NCBI GenBank assembly: GCA_033875255.1
Contig: JAWZSN010000013.1
Location: 62,001 to 126,000 of the forward strand
Source of the DNA: Marinimicrococcus sp033875255
Lineage (GTDB): Bacteria > Pseudomonadota > Alphaproteobacteria > Geminicoccales > Geminicoccaceae
Direction of reading: 5' to 3'
Length of the DNA stretch: 64,000 nucleotides
Shown here piece by piece: positions 17,619 to 26,700 of this stretch. The first letter of the stretch is position 1; every line of letters begins with the position of its first letter. A model generated the notes under the pieces. The model did not search any database and had not been told where the DNA came from. It saw only the letters and a program-made list of their open reading frames with translations. The translations under genes were made by a program, and so were the position numbers.

Positions 17619-20015
17619 CTATAGCCGAGCCGGGGCGTCCGCCGGAAGAGCCGCCGCGCCCACGGCGCCGGGGCGGTCCAGCCAGTCGCCAAGGAACGGG
17701 ATCAGGGCAGCGGCCGGCATCGGCCGGGCGATCAGGAAGCCCTGGATCTCGTTGCAGCCGCGTTCCTGCAGGAAGCGCAGCTGCGCTTCCGTCTCGACTC
17801 CCTCGGCGATGGTGGCGATGCCGAGCGCCTTCCCGAGGGCCAGGACCGCCTCGACGATGGTCTCGCCGCTTCCGCCCTTGCCGATCGGCTGGACGAAGGA
17901 GCGGTCGATCTTCATGCGGTCGAAGGGGAAGGCGTGGAGATAGGCGAGGGAGGAATAGCCGGTGCCGAAATCGTCCATGGCGATGGTGACGCCCATCGCC
18001 CGGAGACTCTCCAGCGTGGCCAGCACCGCCGCGGTGTCGCGCATCAGGACACTCTCGGTGATCTCGAGCTCCAGCCGCCTGGCCGGCAGGCCGGTCTCCT
18101 CGAGCACGGCTGCCACCAGTGCCGGAACGTCGCCCGAGGCCACATGATCGGCCGAGAGGTTGACGGACACCCGCAACGGTTGCGGCCAGGCGGCAGCGGC
18201 GCGGCATCCGGCGCGCAGCACCCAGGCGCCCAGCGCCCCGGCGAGGCCGGCTTCCTCGGCGAGCGGCACGAACACATCGGGCGGCACCGGCCCTAGCTTC
18301 TCGTGCTTCCAGCGCAATAGGGTCTCGCAGCCCACCAGCCGACCGCTGGCGCTGTCGATCTGCGGCTGGAAGTGAGCCTCCAGCCCATCGCCGGCGAGGG
18401 CCTCGCGCAGCGCGTCCAGCATGTCGTGCCGGCGCCGCCGGCGCGCCTCGGCCCGCGGATCGAAGAAGCGGATCGGATCGTCGACGCCTTCCGGTGCGAG
18501 CAGCGCCTCGGCGGCCCGGGCGAGGAGGTCGGCCGGCTGGCGGGTGTCACTCGGGAACAGCGCGATACCGATGCGGACCAGGGCGGTCAGCTGCACGCCG
18601 GCGTTCGTGGCCATCGGCCGGTCCTCGATCGCGCTGCGCAGCGCCTCGGCGCGCTGCTCGGCTGATTCGGGGCCGGCGATCTTTGGGAGGATGACGACGA
18701 ACTCGTCGCCTGCGAGGCGGCCCAGCGGCGTCTCCTCGCCGACACAGCTCTCGAGGCGGCTGGCCGTCTCCCGCAACATCCGGTCGCCCGCGGATTCGCC
18801 GTGGACGCTGTTGATGTCGCGCAGGCCGGCAATGTCGATCAGCAGCACGGCGAGGCTGGTCCCGTCCCGTGCCGCCGTCTCGACCTCCTGCGCGAGCATG
18901 GTCTTGAGCGCCGCCCGGTTCGGCAGGCCGGTGAGCTGGTCGTGCCGCGCCATGTGGCGGATCCGCGCCTCGGCAGCACGCTGAACACGCAGATCGCGCA
19001 ATGCCACGACCTCGACCGGCCCGTCGGTGAGCTCGAGGGGACGTCCGAGGATCTCCACCGGGATTGCCTCGCCGCTGGGCCGCACGACCTCCCCTTCCAC
19101 TGCCACGCCGCCGATCCGGGCGAGAAGGGCGGGGGGAAGGAACGTGTCGATCCGCCGGCCCAGGATCTCCGGCCGTGCCAGGCCGACGAGCCGCGCGAAG
19201 GAGGTGTTGGCATCACGGATCACGCCGTCCTCGTGGATGGCGAGGCCTTCGAGGGCCGCCTCGGCAAGGTGGCGCAGCCGCTGCGCCTCGTGCCGGTCGC
19301 GTTGCGCCAGATGGCGGTCGATCCGCATGGCCGCCTGCCCGGCCAGCAGGGCCACCGCGGCCACGGCGGTCACCGCCAGGGCGAGGTGCGAGGGCAGGAT
19401 CGCCGGCTCCGGCGGCGTCAGCAGCGGTGTGTACTCGAGCCGCAGCGCCGCCATGCCGGTGAAGTGCAGGGCGAGGACCGCTAGGCTCAGGAGAACGCTC
19501 GATATCGCGCGCCGTCCGGCCATCGCCGGCAGGCCGAAGGCGACGGCGCCCAGGCCCATGCCCAGAAACGCCGACCACGCCACGAAGGTCTGGTCCCAGT
19601 GCTGGAGGGCCGAGACTTCCATGGCTGCCATGCCGGTGAAGTGCATGCTGACGATGGCGAGCATCAGCAGAGCGCCGCCGGCCGCCCGGACCAGGGCGCG
19701 TGGCGCGATGGTAAGGCCGATTCCCAGCCCCGCGCCATTGATCGCAATGAGTAGCGAGAACGCGGTGAGACCCGGCCGGTAGCTTGTCGGCAGGACCTGG
19801 TAGCCGAGCATCGCGACGAAATGCGTGGCCCAGAAACCGAGGCCGGCGGTGGTAGCGGCGGCGGCGAGCCAGACCACCCGCTGATGAATGCGCACAGCAG
19901 CCGCCCGCGCCTGAAGCCCCATCGTCTGCCAGCTGGCGGCAAGGCATACCAGGGCGGCGACCACGACCAGCCAGTCGTCGTGATCGTTCGTGATACAGGC
20001 GATGACGGCGTTCAT
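17619..20015 (-). CDS. MHYT-PAS-GGDEF-EAL membrane signalling protein
   Basis: Predicted cyclic-di-GMP enzyme of 798 residues anchored by an MHYT sensor. Seven hydrophobic helices span about 1-220 with the repeated motifs ATHFVAML, SMHFTGMA and LHFTGMAAL, thought to bind metal. A PAS-like region (about 235-340) follows. The GGDEF domain reads LAGDEF (residues 424-429), with the first Gly replaced by Ala. The EAL domain reads CETLLRW instead of the usual VEALLRW, but keeps DDFGTGYSSLAYLHAFPFD and EGVET. Either activity may be reduced, which sequence cannot settle. It starts just upstream of the CoA-ester lyase (25-base gap) on the same strand. Confidence 0.9.
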   Translation of the reverse strand: MNAVIACITNDHDDWLVVVAALVCLAASWQTMGLQARAAAVRIHQRVVWLAAAATTAGLGFWATHFVAMLGYQVLPTSYRPGLTAFSLLIAINGAGLGIGLTIAPRALVRAAGGALLMLAIVSMHFTGMAAMEVSALQHWDQTFVAWSAFLGMGLGAVAFGLPAMAGRRAISSVLLSLAVLALHFTGMAALRLEYTPLLTPPEPAILPSHLALAVTAVAAVALLAGQAAMRIDRHLAQRDRHEAQRLRHLAEAALEGLAIHEDGVIRDANTSFARLVGLARPEILGRRIDTFLPPALLARIGGVAVEGEVVRPSGEAIPVEILGRPLELTDGPVEVVALRDLRVQRAAEARIRHMARHDQLTGLPNRAALKTMLAQEVETAARDGTSLAVLLIDIAGLRDINSVHGESAGDRMLRETASRLESCVGEETPLGRLAGDEFVVILPKIAGPESAEQRAEALRSAIEDRPMATNAGVQLTALVRIGIALFPSDTRQPADLLARAAEALLAPEGVDDPIRFFDPRAEARRRRRHDMLDALREALAGDGLEAHFQPQIDSASGRLVGCETLLRWKHEKLGPVPPDVFVPLAEEAGLAGALGAWVLRAGCRAAAAWPQPLRVSVNLSADHVASGDVPALVAAVLEETGLPARRLELEITESVLMRDTAAVLATLESLRAMGVTIAMDDFGTGYSSLAYLHAFPFDRMKIDRSFVQPIGKGGSGETIVEAVLALGKALGIATIAEGVETEAQLRFLQERGCNEIQGFLIARPMPAAALIPFLGDWLDRPGAVGAAALPADAPARL

Positions 20016-20115
20016 CAGTTCGCTTCGGCGAGGAGAAAGTGGGCGAGCAGCGAAGCTGGATATACTACTGGGGGTAGATGATTAGCCAGTCATCTTCTGT
20101 GCACACCTGATGCCT

Positions 20116-21159
20116 TCAAACGACCCGGCCGGTGCTCGAGAGCAGCACCGCGAGCGGCCGCGTGGCGGGGAACTCGGCGCAGACGATCATCACCATCACG
20201 GTGATCGGCACGCACAGGAACATCCCGGCCACGCCCCACAGGCTGCCCCACAGCGCCAGCGAGACGATCATCACCATGGGACTGAGGTTGAGCGAGCTGC
20301 CCATGAGCCGAGGCTCGAGGAGATTGCCGAGGACGAACTGCACCGAGCCCAGCCCGGCCAGCACGATCAGCACCGGCGCTGCCTCGGCGAACTGGAGCAG
20401 GGTGAGGAGGGTAGGCAGGAGGACCGCGAAGATCGAGCCGATGGTCGGAATGAAGTTGAGCAGGAAGACGATGAGCGCCCAGAACTCGGCGAAGGTCACG
20501 CCGACCGGCTTGAGGACCGCCCAGGAGAGGGCGGCGGTGGCCACGCTCAAGAGCGTCTTGATCCACAGATAGCGGGCGATGCGGTCCTCGATGTCGGACA
20601 GCACCCGGCGCACCTCGGCGGACCGCCCGGGCTCGGGAAAGAGCGCGTCGATCTTGCGGTCGAAGCTCTCCTGCTCGAACAGCAGGAAGACCACGTAGAG
20701 CAGCACGAGGCCGATATTGCCGGCGAGGATGCCCAGTGCCGAGGAGAGCCGGGCGACCAGCCCGCCAATGTCGATCCCCTCGAGCAGCCGGCTGGCCGGC
20801 GGTGCCGCGGTGATGTCGAAGCGCGCGCGCAAGGCTGCCAGCATCCGCTGGAGGCTTTCCTCGTACGCGCCGGCAGCCTGCGAGACCTGGGCCACGTTGC
20901 TGGCGATCACGTCGATCGCGAGATAGAGCCCCAGCGCGATGGTCACGAGCGCCAGCACGAAGCGCGCCCAGCGGGGCGCCGTCTGGCCGCGGATCCGCAC
21001 CCGGCGGTAGAGCCGGGCGATGGCGTTGACGAGCTGCCAGATGACGATCGCCAGGGCCAGCGGGATCAGCACCTCGCGGCCGGCCACGAGGACGCCGCCG
21101 AGGAGCACGACGATGACCAGCCACGAGGCTGCCAGCACGGGTTGGAGGCGCGACGTCAC
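20116..21159 (-). CDS. AI-2E-family (PF01594) membrane transporter-like protein
   Basis: Integral membrane protein of 347 residues with about eight hydrophobic helices and a soluble segment (about 75-145) between them. Hallmarks are the pairs of N-terminal helices, WALIVFLLNFIPTIGSIFAVLLP, and GNLLEPRLMGSSLNLSPMVMI near the C-terminus. The family is named for a proposed autoinducer-2 exporter, but members also act as ion antiporters, so the substrate is unknown. A short inverted repeat (AGATGA/TCATCT) lies in the 100 bases after its stop. Confidence 0.9.
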   Translation of the reverse strand: MTSRLQPVLAASWLVIVVLLGGVLVAGREVLIPLALAIVIWQLVNAIARLYRRVRIRGQTAPRWARFVLALVTIALGLYLAIDVIASNVAQVSQAAGAYEESLQRMLAALRARFDITAAPPASRLLEGIDIGGLVARLSSALGILAGNIGLVLLYVVFLLFEQESFDRKIDALFPEPGRSAEVRRVLSDIEDRIARYLWIKTLLSVATAALSWAVLKPVGVTFAEFWALIVFLLNFIPTIGSIFAVLLPTLLTLLQFAEAAPVLIVLAGLGSVQFVLGNLLEPRLMGSSLNLSPMVMIVSLALWGSLWGVAGMFLCVPITVMVMIVCAEFPATRPLAVLLSSTGRVV

Positions 21160-21235
21160 GGGGGTGGGGGCTCGCCCTGGCCGACGGGAGAGCCGAAGCT
21201 AGCCACCGCTGCTGCGCGCGCCAAGCCCGGCAGTG

Positions 21236-22096
21236 TCAGATCCGGTTGAGCGGCACCTTGATGTAGGCCACGCCATTGTCCTCGGGCGGCGGCATGTCGC
21301 CGGCCCGGACGTTGATCTGGATCGAGGGGATCAGCAGCGTCGGCGTCGAGAGCGTGCTGTCGCGGGCGGTCCGCATGGCGACGAACGCGCTCTCGTCCTT
21401 GCCGCCGCCCACATGGATGTTGCGCTCGCGCTCCTCGGCCACGGTGGTCTCCCAGCGCGGCTCGCGGCCGCCCGGCTGGTAGTCGTGACAGATGAAGAGA
21501 CGGGTCTCGGGCGGCAGCGCCAGGATGCGCTGGATCGAGCGATAGAGCTGGCCGGCGTCGCCGCCGGGGAAGTCGGCCCGTGCGGTCCCGCCGTCCGGCA
21601 TGAAGAGCGTGTCGCCGACGAAGGCGGCGTCCTCCATGACATAGGTGCAGCAGGCCGGGGTGTGGCCAGGCGTGTACATCACCCGCACCTCGAGGCGGCC
21701 GATGGCGAACGTCTCGCCGTCGGCGAACAGGTGATCGAACTGGCTTCCGTCGGTGTTGAAGGTGCCCTCGAGGTTGAAGACGTCCTTGAAGATCCTTTGG
21801 ACCTCGGTGATCCGCGCCCCGATGCCGATACGCCCACCCAGCCGCTTCTTGAGGTACTTGGCGGCGCTCAGATGGTCGGCGTGGGCGTGCGTCTCGAGGA
21901 TCCACGCCACCTCGAGGCCGCGCGCCTCGACCGTCTCGATGATCCGGTCGGCCGAGTCGGTGCGGGTCCGGCCCGAGGCCGCCTCGTAGTCCAGCACCGA
22001 GTCGATGATGGCGCACTGCCGCCCGTTCGGCTCGACGACCAGGTGCGAGACGGTGCCGGTCGCCCCGTCGAAGAACGATTCGACACTCAGTTGCAT
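21236..22096 (-). CDS. Persulfide dioxygenase-like metallo-beta-lactamase-fold hydrolase
   Basis: MBL-fold non-haem iron enzyme of the ETHE1/Blh group, expected to oxidise glutathione persulfide to sulfite. In 286 residues it shows THAHADHLSAAKYLK (H70, H72, D74, H75), TPGHTPACCTY (H145), GDTLF (D162) and a late ICHDYQPGGR histidine, the complete metal-ligand set. The ATG at 22096 has an AAGGAG ribosome site. It diverges from a rhodanese gene across 95 AT-rich bases. Such pairs act together in sulfide detoxification in proteobacteria. Confidence 0.88.
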   Translation of the reverse strand: MQLSVESFFDGATGTVSHLVVEPNGRQCAIIDSVLDYEAASGRTRTDSADRIIETVEARGLEVAWILETHAHADHLSAAKYLKKRLGGRIGIGARITEVQRIFKDVFNLEGTFNTDGSQFDHLFADGETFAIGRLEVRVMYTPGHTPACCTYVMEDAAFVGDTLFMPDGGTARADFPGGDAGQLYRSIQRILALPPETRLFICHDYQPGGREPRWETTVAEERERNIHVGGGKDESAFVAMRTARDSTLSTPTLLIPSIQINVRAGDMPPPEDNGVAYIKVPLNRI

Positions 22097-22139
22097 GACG
22101 AGCTCCTTTTCGCCGCTGCCTTGAGTTTACGTAAGGATC

Positions 22140-22167
22140 CTATATATTAGCAACATCGGATATAAAG
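22140..22167. promoter_or_regulatory. AT-rich dyad between persulfide dioxygenase and rhodanese genes
   Basis: An imperfect inverted repeat, CTATATATT-N10-GATATAAAG, with 7 of 9 positions matching, in strongly AT-rich DNA within a GC-rich genome. Its position in the divergent promoter region suits an operator for an ArsR-type sulfide sensor (BigR/SqrR type), which often controls such gene pairs. No regulator gene is adjacent, so this is inference. Confidence 0.4.
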
Positions 22168-22191
22168 TAGCTGCCACGAGGGAGATCGAGG

Positions 22192-22749
22192 ATGGCGGGA
22201 CAGGGCGAGGGGACTCTGCGCGAGGTCGATCCAGCCACCTTGCGCGAATGGCTCGAGGCTGGCGAGGCCCGGCTGGTCGACGTGCGGGCACAAGACGAGC
22301 ACCGCCGCGAGCGGATCGCCGGTGCCGTAAGCCTGACCCCGGACGAGCTCGCGGCGCGGCCGCAGGCGGCACCGGAGGGCCAGCGCCTCGTCTTGATGTG
22401 CAACAGCGGCGCCCGCTCGCGGCAGGCGGGCGAGCGGCTGCTCGTGGCGGGAGCGGGCGGGCTCTTTCATCTGGCGGGCGGGCTGCAGGCCTGGAAGCGT
22501 GCCGGCCTGCCGGTCGAGAGCGACGCCGGCGCGCCTTTGCCGCTGATGCGCCAGGTGCAGATCGCTGCCGGCTCCCTGGCGCTGGCCGGCTTTCTCCTGG
22601 GCGTGCTGGTCTCGCCCTGGTGGCACGCTTTGAGCGGTTTTGTCGGCGCCGGCCTGCTGGTGGCGGGCATCACCGGCTTTTGCGGCATGGCGCGGCTCCT
22701 CGCAACGATGCCGTGGAACCGCGCGCCGCACCGCCGCGCCCGGGCGTGA
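22192..22749 (+). CDS. Rhodanese-domain membrane protein (YgaP-like, with DUF2892 helices)
   Basis: Sulfurtransferase of 185 residues. The rhodanese domain (about 8-105) carries the active-site loop CNSGARS with the catalytic C70. Two membrane helices follow (about 120-140 and 143-165, ending in ITGFCGMARLLA), the DUF2892-type tail of YgaP. The protein would face the cytoplasm at the inner membrane and handle sulfane sulfur. The start has a strong GAGGGAG ribosome site. It is divergent from the persulfide dioxygenase, suggesting joint control in sulfide metabolism. Confidence 0.9.
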   Translation: MAGQGEGTLREVDPATLREWLEAGEARLVDVRAQDEHRRERIAGAVSLTPDELAARPQAAPEGQRLVLMCNSGARSRQAGERLLVAGAGGLFHLAGGLQAWKRAGLPVESDAGAPLPLMRQVQIAAGSLALAGFLLGVLVSPWWHALSGFVGAGLLVAGITGFCGMARLLATMPWNRAPHRRARA

Positions 22750-22752
22750 GGC

Positions 22753-24075
22753 TCAGCGGCCGGTGGAGCGGCGGCCGAGGCGGGCGCGCACCCGACCTGC
22801 GAGCTGGCGGATGACGGCGAGATCCTCGCGCTGCAGCAGGAGGATCTCGCCGGCCCGAAAGCCGAAGCGGTGCCGGTAGACCAGGGTGATCGACGTGGCT
22901 ACCACGATCTGGGCCAGCAGGTAGGCAACCGCCGCGCCCTCGAGGCCCAGAGGCGGGATCAGCAGCCAGCAGCCCAGCGAGGCCACGGCGCAGCCCAGCC
23001 CGTAGGCCCAGATCCCGACCCGGGCGAGGCCCTGCGCCGAGAGGCAGGGAAAGAGCATCACGTTGAAGCAGCCGAAGAGCGTGCCCAGCATGATGATGCG
23101 GAAGGGCAGGGTCTGGTCGGCATAGGCGCTGCCCAGCAGCAGCCACAAGAAGAGCGGTGCCACGAGCATCGCTGCCACCGCGACCAGCGCCATCACCGCG
23201 GTCACGAGGCGGGCGGTGCGGATCGCGTCCTGCGCCGATTCGTGGGGGTCGGCGGCGCGCACCCCGTGGCTGAAGATCACGAGACCCACCGCACCGGCGA
23301 CGTCGGCCAGCATCTCGCCCAGCCGCAGCACGCCGAAATAGATCCCCAGCGCCTCCTCGCCCATCATCGCCGAGACCAGCCAGATGCCGATCCGGCCCAA
23401 CAGGATCATCATCAGCACGCTGCCGGCGAAAACGGCGCCGTGTCGCAGCATCCGGCGGATCAGCGGCCAGTCGACCAGTGCTGCCGGCCGCAGGTCGCCG
23501 GCCAGCCGCCAGAGGAGGTAGGAGGCCGCCGTGGCGTGCGAGGCCAGCAGGAGCCACAAGGCCGCGGCGATGGTGAGGCCGTCGGCCAGCCACAGGCCCG
23601 CCGTGCCAGCCACCATGACGATCCGCGAGACCAGCTCGGAGCGGTTGTAGGCATCGAGCCGGCCGGCGCCCAGAAAGGCTCCTTGGCCGGTGCGCAGCAG
23701 CAGCATCGGCGCCGTGTTCAGCGCCCCCACCAGGATCAGCAGGCCGTAGCTCTCCTCGTAGTTGCCGACGCGCAGCATGAGCCAGCAGGCGAGCATCCCG
23801 GCGCTGCCCAGCACCAGCCACATGAAGAGCATGTGGGTGGTGTAGTCGGCGCGGTTTTCCGGCTCGCGGCCGATGAAGAAGGCGGTCGACTGGCGCTGCC
23901 CGAGATCGAAGGCCACCGAGAGCACCACCGCGGTCGCCATGACGTAGCCGTAGAACCCGAACTCGGCGACGCTCAGGGCGCGCGCCAGGATCATGAAGAC
24001 CACGAGATTGGCGGCGCGCAGGATCAGCCGGGTTCCCAAGACCCAGAGCGATTCAACGAGGACGGTGAGCTTCAC
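22753..24075 (-). CDS. Polysaccharide flippase-like membrane protein (Wzx/MATE superfamily)
   Basis: A 440-residue protein with about twelve hydrophobic helices and the characteristic N-terminus LGTRLILRAANLVVFMILARALSVAEFGFYGYVMA. This is typical of lipid-linked oligosaccharide flippases that move glycan units across the inner membrane. No glycosyltransferases or polymerase lie nearby, so it is not part of a visible polysaccharide locus. It ends 3 bases from the rhodanese stop, converging tail to tail. Confidence 0.85.
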   Translation of the reverse strand: MKLTVLVESLWVLGTRLILRAANLVVFMILARALSVAEFGFYGYVMATAVVLSVAFDLGQRQSTAFFIGREPENRADYTTHMLFMWLVLGSAGMLACWLMLRVGNYEESYGLLILVGALNTAPMLLLRTGQGAFLGAGRLDAYNRSELVSRIVMVAGTAGLWLADGLTIAAALWLLLASHATAASYLLWRLAGDLRPAALVDWPLIRRMLRHGAVFAGSVLMMILLGRIGIWLVSAMMGEEALGIYFGVLRLGEMLADVAGAVGLVIFSHGVRAADPHESAQDAIRTARLVTAVMALVAVAAMLVAPLFLWLLLGSAYADQTLPFRIIMLGTLFGCFNVMLFPCLSAQGLARVGIWAYGLGCAVASLGCWLLIPPLGLEGAAVAYLLAQIVVATSITLVYRHRFGFRAGEILLLQREDLAVIRQLAGRVRARLGRRSTGR

Positions 24076-24108
24076 TTCCTGCTCCGGGAGGGCGCCCGGA
24101 GGCGGGGC

Positions 24109-24143
24109 GGCCGGGCGCGACGATGGGGTTTGCGCGCCCGGCC
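24109..24143. other. GC-rich hairpin between alcohol dehydrogenase and flippase genes
   Basis: A perfect 11-bp inverted repeat (GGCCGGGCGCG/CGCGCCCGGCC) around a 13-base loop. It follows the alcohol dehydrogenase stop and precedes the flippase start by 33 bases. There is no T run, so it may be a weak or factor-dependent terminator or an mRNA structure. Confidence 0.5.
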
Positions 24144-24201
24144 GGCGCCCATTCTGCGAAAAACGGGTTAAGCGCTCGTAAGCGTGGCGGCAAGCCGGCG
24201 C

Positions 24202-25383
24202 TCAAATTGCCGTACCCTCATGCGCCTGCTCGAGCAGACCCCGCAAGCTCGCCTCGTCGACCGGCAACGGGTTGCCGGCAGCGGTCGGATCGGCCGCCGC
24301 CATGCGCGCGAGCGCGGCGAAATCCTGCCCGGGCACCCCGAGCGCCGCCAGGCTGTGCGGCACCGCCAGCGTGGCGCGCAGCTCGAGGAGCCAGTCGAGA
24401 AAGCCGTTGAAGCTCGCTTTGGCCAGCCCCAGCCAGCCAGCGAGGCGGACGATCCGCTCCTCGATGGCAGGCCGGTTGTGGGCCAGCACATAGGGCAGCA
24501 GCACGCCGTTGGTGAGCCCGTGATGGGTGTCGTGGACGGCGCCGATCGGATGGCTCAGGCTGTGCACGGCGCCCAGCCCTTTTTGGAAGGCCACCGCCCC
24601 CATGGCGGAGGCGGCCAGCATCATGCCGCGCGCCTCGCGATCGGCGCCGTCCGCATAGGCGCGCGGCAGCGCCTCGCGCACCAGCCGCACGCCTTCCACG
24701 GCGATGCCCTCGCACATCGGATGAAAGCCCGGCGCGCAATAGGCCTCGAGGCAGTGGGCGAGCGCATCCATGCCGGTGCCAGCGGTGAGCAGCGGCGGCA
24801 GGCCGGTGGTGAGGTCCGCATCGAGAATGGCGGCCTTGGGCATCATGCCCGGGTGGAACACGATCTGCTTGCTGCGGCCCGCCTCCTCGGTGATCACCAC
24901 GCCCTGGCTCACCTCGCTGCCGGTGCCGGCCGTGGTGGGGATCGCCACTACCGGACGGATCGCGTCGGCCTCCGCCTGCCGCCAGCGCCCGCCCGACCCG
25001 GCGAAGCTGAAGAAGGGTCTCGTCTGGCCCGCCTGGAAGGCGATGGCCTTGCCGACGTCGAGCGCGCTGCCGCCGCCGATCGCCAGCACCCCGTCGCACC
25101 CGCCCTCCCCGAAAGCGGCCACGCCCGCTTCGACATTGGCGCCGACCGGATTGGCGCGCACCTCGGCAAAGAGCAGCGGTGTCAGCCCGGCGCCGGCCAG
25201 CGCCTCCATCAGCGCCGCCACGAAGGGCAGCTCGGCGAGGCCGCGGTCCGTCACCACCAGGGGACGGCTCATGCCGGCGCCCTGGCAGGCCCGCGGCGCC
25301 TTGGCGATCGCGCCCATGCCCACCAGTACGGTCGTCGGGAAGGCCCAGCTGGTGGCGAAGATCCGCAGATCGGGAGCCGTCAT
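24202..25383 (-). CDS. Iron-containing alcohol dehydrogenase
   Basis: Group III metal-dependent NAD(P)-linked alcohol dehydrogenase of 393 residues, the usual length. Visible are AIGGGSALDVGKA (101-113, nucleotide binding), PTTAGTGSEVSQ (149-160), and the iron ligands D206 and H210 in MDALAHCLEAY plus H274 and H288 in AVHSLSHPIGAVHDTHHG. The substrate alcohol or aldehyde is not clear. It is the upstream neighbour of the flippase gene but separated from it by a hairpin, and it borders the gene-poor region that starts at 25384. Confidence 0.92.
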   Translation of the reverse strand: MTAPDLRIFATSWAFPTTVLVGMGAIAKAPRACQGAGMSRPLVVTDRGLAELPFVAALMEALAGAGLTPLLFAEVRANPVGANVEAGVAAFGEGGCDGVLAIGGGSALDVGKAIAFQAGQTRPFFSFAGSGGRWRQAEADAIRPVVAIPTTAGTGSEVSQGVVITEEAGRSKQIVFHPGMMPKAAILDADLTTGLPPLLTAGTGMDALAHCLEAYCAPGFHPMCEGIAVEGVRLVREALPRAYADGADREARGMMLAASAMGAVAFQKGLGAVHSLSHPIGAVHDTHHGLTNGVLLPYVLAHNRPAIEERIVRLAGWLGLAKASFNGFLDWLLELRATLAVPHSLAALGVPGQDFAALARMAAADPTAAGNPLPVDEASLRGLLEQAHEGTAI

Positions 25384-25671
25384 GGCGCAGTCTTCCGGGC
25401 AGTGGCCGAACCTCGGCGGAAATAGCCCAGCCGCGGGGTCGCGCCTAGTGCGGTTCCCGGCCCGCGCCTATCGCGCCGCGCCGCGCGCGGACTCTCTTGT
25501 CGATATTTCTGCCAATCGATGGGGTCGCCTTCGTCACGGGCGGGACACTGACGAGCGCGTCCCTTGTAGAGACTGCCAGCAACTTGGACGCCGTGGCCGA
25601 TCACCCTCCTGATCCGCAGCCCGGCCTCTCACTCAAGCGTCGCATCGACCGACAGGAGGGTGGCGCCGGCA

Positions 25672-26100
25672 ATGCAGGAGCCGTTCTGGCGGGACGACAC
25701 GGTGTGGGTGGTGATCGGGCCGCTATTGCCGGGGAACCAGCCGCAAGCATGGCGGGCCGACGACCGGCAGGTGATCTCCGGGGTCCTGCACATGTTGCGC
25801 TCGGGCCGAAGGTGGCGCGACCGCCCGCAGGCCTGCGGACCCAAGACCACCGTCTACAACCGCTGGCCCCGGCGCGCCACCTGGCGGTGGCTGCTGCAAG
25901 CTCTGGCCGAGGTCGGCGCGCTGGCCGCGAGTATCGCCATCGACAGCATCTGGATCGAGGCGCACCGTTCGGCGGGCAGCGGAAGAGGGGAGCCGAAAAG
26001 CAGACGACCGGGGTCTCGCGGGGCGCCCAGACGCCCAGTATCCCTCTTGCCATGAAGCTTCTCGGCCGGCCGCTCGCGCTCGGCCTAGCGCCCGGCAATC
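25672..26100 (+). pseudogene. IS5-family (IS427-like) transposase remnant
   Basis: The frame from 25672 encodes a transposase N-terminus: MQEPFWRDDTVWVVIGPLLP, GVLHMLRSGRRWRDRP, TTVYNRWPRR, then SIAIDSIWIEAHRSAGSG, which holds the first catalytic Asp. Family similarity is then lost. Frame +3 picks it up again as GRPLALGLAPGNH near 26060-26100, showing a frameshift. The DDE part with the second Asp and Glu is missing. No terminal inverted repeats were identified. It is a dead insertion-sequence fragment next to unusual repeats. Confidence 0.75.
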
Positions 26101-26444
26101 ATCGAGCACGGCAGCGAGCCGGTGCTCTCCCGTCGCCGCAACCGCAAGCGGCCGGCCAGTCGGGTTACCCGCGCCTGGCACGGGCGCTGGCGGGTGGAGG
26201 TGGCGATCGACCGGCCGGCACGCCGCTGCGCGGTGAGCACAGTGCTCTGCCGGCGGCACCGCTCCTGGCGGGCGATCCCGACCGACGCGGCATAGCGGTG
26301 CAGTATCCGCAAGGCCGATGCGACCCGGCTGCCGGCAAGCCGCACGGACGCGACGGCAGCGCGCGCCGTGCGGCCTGTCGCGGGAGCAGGCTCCAATCGC
26401 CGCGACAGGCATCGATCACCTCCTCGTCCCGGTCCTGCCCGCCC

Positions 26445-26559
26445 CTCGCTAACGCCGCCCGTCATCGTCGCGGGTGGTGGCAAAGGTGCGTGCCGAGGAT
26501 GATGCGGCGGCGGACTCTCACCCCGGCAGGATTGCCGGGAGACATGAAGATCCGATGAA
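26445..26559 (+). repeat. Approximately 115-bp repeat, copy 1
   Basis: Aligns with 26701-26817. The best-conserved part is GATGCGGCGGCGGA followed by a hairpin, CCCGGCA-GGAT-TGCCGGG (perfect 7-bp stem), then GAGACATGAAGATCCGAT. Both copies begin after TAAC and share a second GTCATC-type dyad in the first half. Reading frame is not conserved, so it is probably a non-coding structured element. Confidence 0.65.
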
Positions 26560-26700
26560 CGGACAAACGCCGGAGCCGGTCCCGCCGACGGAGCCGCCCA
26601 AGGCGCTGCGCGCGGCTGGCTTTTTCATCTTTCGGGATTGGCGGCAGCGCATGGCAGGCAGGCCATGAAGCTCACCCCACAGCCCCGGCACCGGCCCACA

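Noticed and set aside
26165..26483. Minus-strand open frames in the region after the transposase remnant
   Set aside because: They are Arg/Pro-rich and match no family; probably GC-bias frames in a dead IS region.
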